DNA from: Epithemia pelagica
Lineage: Eukaryota > Bacillariophyta > Bacillariophyceae > Surirellales > Surirellaceae
NCBI GenBank assembly: GCA_946965045.2
Contig: OX337230.1
Location: forward strand, 186,001 to 250,000
Direction of reading: 5' to 3'
Length of the DNA: 64,000 nucleotides
Below the pieces are notes generated by a model that had not been told where the DNA came from, did no database searches, and saw only the letters and a list, made by a program, of their open reading frames with translations. Shown piece by piece: positions 62,001-64,000 of this stretch. Every line of letters begins with the position of its first letter. Within the stretch, counting starts at the first letter, position 1. The translations under genes were made by a program, and so were the position numbers.

Positions 62001-62100
62001 GAACGTCATTGAATGGCTCTATGTGCCGATGTCGAAGCACTCTTTATTCAACTCTCACCAGACGCTCTTGCCGAACGACCCATTTGTCAATTCTGCATGA
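59082..62100 (+). CDS. GT14 (Core-2/I-branching, xylosyltransferase-like) glycosyltransferase, three introns
   Basis: join(59082..60339,60479..60568,60690..61043,61151..62100), 883 aa. Introns: GTAAGT..CAG (139 bp), GTACGT..CAG (121 bp), GTATAG..CAG (107 bp); all junctions keep frame. The frame is open to an ATG at 58776, just 32 bp past the copia LTR, but the ATG at 59082 is followed by a type II anchor (RLRLLLLWILMGYYRVAVVVV). After an acidic stem the GT14 domain starts near 59900: LLYVILTHDDPQSTIRLIQT, QFVIHVDGKP, KVIHLSGSTYPIASNREIR, then across introns NQWSYFVECD, SSQWWILSRSFAQYLAV, HVVVADETFFGTVLLNTPY. These are the blocks of core-2 GlcNAc-transferases and protein xylosyltransferases. 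Golgi enzyme on secreted glycans; donor not certain. Confidence 0.86.
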
Positions 62101-62188
62101 GAATGTGGTTCAGTTTCGCCAGCCGGAAGTGAATGAGAAGATATCATCTCTGAAGAAAACAGAAAAAAAACGTTCTTGAAAACATCAT

Positions 62189-62884
62189 CTACTCAGTTGC
62201 AGGTGAGGTGTCCTCTTCACCAGCCTTGAGTGGGAAGCTAATCTTAGTATCTTCTACGATGAAAAAGGGACGTACGATGTCGCTGTCTTGATCCCGGGCA
62301 TAAATCACCAAGGTTTTGGTAAGTCGTGGACCAACATCACCCAGGAGACGTGTGTACCACCAACGGTAGCGAATATGGGAAGCTCGACTGAGAATCAAGC
62401 GTTCCCTTTTGTCCAGTGGATCAGCCCTACTGAAGCTCAAATGGCTACCATGTTTGATCAACATTCGAAGAATGTGTGTGACATTGTAGGCTGTCGGGTA
62501 ATGCAAAATTCGTTCCTGCGTGTCCAAGAATGCCGATACCAACACCCAATTACTGGAGAAAGAGATGGATTCGGACCGATACGCAAATCTTGATAGCATG
62601 GATTCCCAATCAGCAACATCTGGATAAAATGTACGCATACAGTATGACAACATAACACTGGAGGACCATGCCGACATGGACTGGCTGTGGTTATCGATCT
62701 TGTTATGATTGAAACCCTGGAAAAACTCGTTCATGAGTAGTTGTACTTTGGGCAGTTCCTCGGGATGGTAGACCTTGTCTTGACATGTCTTGTTTTCGCC
62801 TTGTGGGATGACCCAACGTGTGGGTCTGTCTTGTTCCGTATGATAGGTTGTGACCAATCTCATGACGAGTGACCCGAGGGCCAT
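62189..62884 (-). CDS. Hypothetical protein, probable C-terminal part of the F-box-like locus
   Basis: 231-codon frame, no named domain. It has mixed helical and aromatic segments (RFAYRSESISFSSNWVLVSA, ASHIRYRWWYTRLLG) and looks globular. It starts 18 bp after the end of the frame at 62902-63306 on the same strand, in a different phase. Either a one-base change in an A run (62916-62920 on the plus strand as T5) or a 50-bp GT-AG intron would join them. The open frame continues upstream of the ATG without a stop, which supports joining. Confidence 0.55.
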   Translation of the reverse strand: MALGSLVMRLVTTYHTEQDRPTRWVIPQGENKTCQDKVYHPEELPKVQLLMNEFFQGFNHNKIDNHSQSMSAWSSSVMLSYCMRTFYPDVADWESMLSRFAYRSESISFSSNWVLVSAFLDTQERILHYPTAYNVTHILRMLIKHGSHLSFSRADPLDKRERLILSRASHIRYRWWYTRLLGDVGPRLTKTLVIYARDQDSDIVRPFFIVEDTKISFPLKAGEEDTSPATE

Positions 62885-62901
62885 TTGCTGTTGTTGTCGA
62901 T

Positions 62902-63306
62902 TCAGTACACGCAGTTTTTACGGCGTGAACGACCTACATGCTTGATCAAGTGTTGCTCACACAAGAGTTCTTGAACCGTATAAGTGGGACATAGCTTGGA
63001 GAGAGCCCGGCATGTCATGGCACATGCTCCCAAGTCGCGTACCGACAAAAGCGAACGGATACGGCTTTCGAACAAGTGACACCCAATTCCTTTCTCATCG
63101 TTGAAAAAGCCAACCGGAAATGTTGACGATAGAGACGATGGCAGCAAGGTAGATCTTCTCTTACTCTTGCGGTTTTTGCGTTTCCGTGTTTTCCCCTTAT
63201 TAGTTGCAGTTGAAACCGTCGAGGCAACAGTCAAGCGCTCTATCTGACGTAGGACAAGTTCATAGTTTTGCCGCCATGGCAAGTCATCAGGTTCATGGGA
63301 ATACAA
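62902..63306 (-). CDS. F-box-like N-terminal part
   Basis: 134-codon frame. It has a basic middle (KTRKRKNRKSKRR) and then SRIRSLLSVRDLGACAMTCR and ALSKLC, which resembles the F-box helix pattern LxVxDLxxxxxxCRxxxxLC. F-box proteins link substrates to SCF ubiquitin ligases. The sequence stops shortly after, and the following frame in another phase probably supplies the rest. Weak domain match; the alternative is an unrelated small protein. Confidence 0.5.
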   Translation of the reverse strand: MYSHEPDDLPWRQNYELVLRQIERLTVASTVSTATNKGKTRKRKNRKSKRRSTLLPSSLSSTFPVGFFNDEKGIGCHLFESRIRSLLSVRDLGACAMTCRALSKLCPTYTVQELLCEQHLIKHVGRSRRKNCVY

Positions 63307-64000
63307 TCACTGTTCGAAAACGTTGGTTGAGGGACTCTCGGGAAATATCAGATATGAGATTGGTTTGATCATGCGACAGAATTTTGTGATGACTCATAAT
63401 TAACACTCATCCCACAGTCAAAGGGTTTTTACGAGTTTATGTGATTGGTCCATTTTTATGAATTTATGTGATTGGTCCATTTGCTGGCTCCCGGTGGTCT
63501 AAAGAAGCATTCATGGTTTGATAGCATAGTCTTCTTGTAAGAGGAATGCTCCTTTTCTCTGCATACTAGATGATGGTTCTACTCTGTGAAATGTAGAGTT
63601 GGCATCCTCCGATGATAGAGATGGAGAACGCTCCTGGTATCTACACAATGAAAGTAGTAGTGGTAACCTTCATTCGATCGAGAGAGCTTTTGGGGAATGA
63701 CAACCCGGACGTCAAATACACTCTTGCCAGAATACGAGGCTTGAAACTGGCGCGATGGGTCCAGATTACATTCGACGGGCTTCTGTGAACGAGAAGAATC
63801 CTTCTTTATACACATCAGTTAACATCCTCCGAAGATAGAGATGGAATCTAGACAGTATTCTTATGCCTCCAGCTCTTACTACCCAAGATAATGGATAATA
63901 GCTATCTATATAGAGAGCCACATTTTACTATCCGCGTCTAAGTACGAAGCCGGTCGCTCGCCTTTCCATGCACAGCAAAACACGAAGCGAAACGCCGGGC
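63307..64000. other. Intergenic to window end with short direct repeats
   Basis: TTTATGTGATTGGTCCATTT is repeated in tandem near 63436-63481, and CATCCTCCGA(T/A)GATAGAGATGGA occurs near 63603 and 63826. No gene supported. Confidence 0.5.

Noticed and set aside
1-64000. CRISPR arrays, bacterial operons, riboswitches, rRNA genes
   Set aside because: None seen; the repeats present are eukaryotic microsatellites, LTRs and transposon ends.

Overview
This window is nuclear DNA from a photosynthetic stramenopile, most likely a pennate diatom. The evidence is: short GT-AG introns (many with GTACGT or GTATGT donors); Asn/Gln/Thr/Ser-rich linkers; a DUF3593-DUF2499 (Ycf49-like) protein whose leader resembles a diatom plastid presequence; a diatom-type cyclin; and a CoDi-like Ty1/copia element. 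The species cannot be fixed from sequence alone. The assembly holds one run of 200 Ns (31752-31951) that removes the 5' ends of two divergent genes.

Layout. 0.4-1.4 kb: LURP-one-like protein with one intron. 2.1-10.5 kb: two tandem copies of a small basic protein gene, with a complete 6652-bp hAT transposon (3353-10004) inserted in the 5' flank of the second copy; the element has 14-bp perfect TIRs, an 8-bp TSD, a transposase on the minus strand and, on the plus strand, a second gene for an endonuclease III-like HhH-GPD DNA glycosylase. 10.6-12.8 kb: nucleoside-phosphorylase-fold protein. 14.1-16 kb: peroxisomal-type adenine nucleotide carrier with a duplicated 3' end. 17.3-21.6 kb: giant coiled-coil protein. 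24-26.8 kb: plastid DUF3593-DUF2499 fusion with a 19-nt microexon. 27.2-30.7 kb: HAD phosphatase and the kinetochore protein SPC25 (divergent). 31.2-35 kb: LRR C-terminus, gap, double-domain glycosyltransferase. 36-38.7 kb: HNH protein and a Crinkler/RHS-type protein. 39.5-48 kb: sulfotransferase-like, Kelch, type II membrane protein, PGP synthase-like, GNAT. 49.4-51.5 kb: cyclin. 52.1-58.7 kb: intact copia element with identical LTRs. 59-62.1 kb: GT14 glycosyltransferase with four exons. 62.2-63.3 kb: F-box-like locus in two frames.

The most unusual item is the hAT element with a glycosylase cargo gene. The glycosylase keeps the catalytic Lys and Asp of the Nth family but has lost the iron-sulfur cysteines. 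A role in removing modified bases (anti-silencing) or in repair coupled to transposition is conceivable but is inference. The second theme is recent mobile DNA: the copia LTRs are identical and hold an inverted pair of TGACGT half-sites. The host genes are mostly single housekeeping or secretory-pathway loci; no operon-like coupling is expected or seen.
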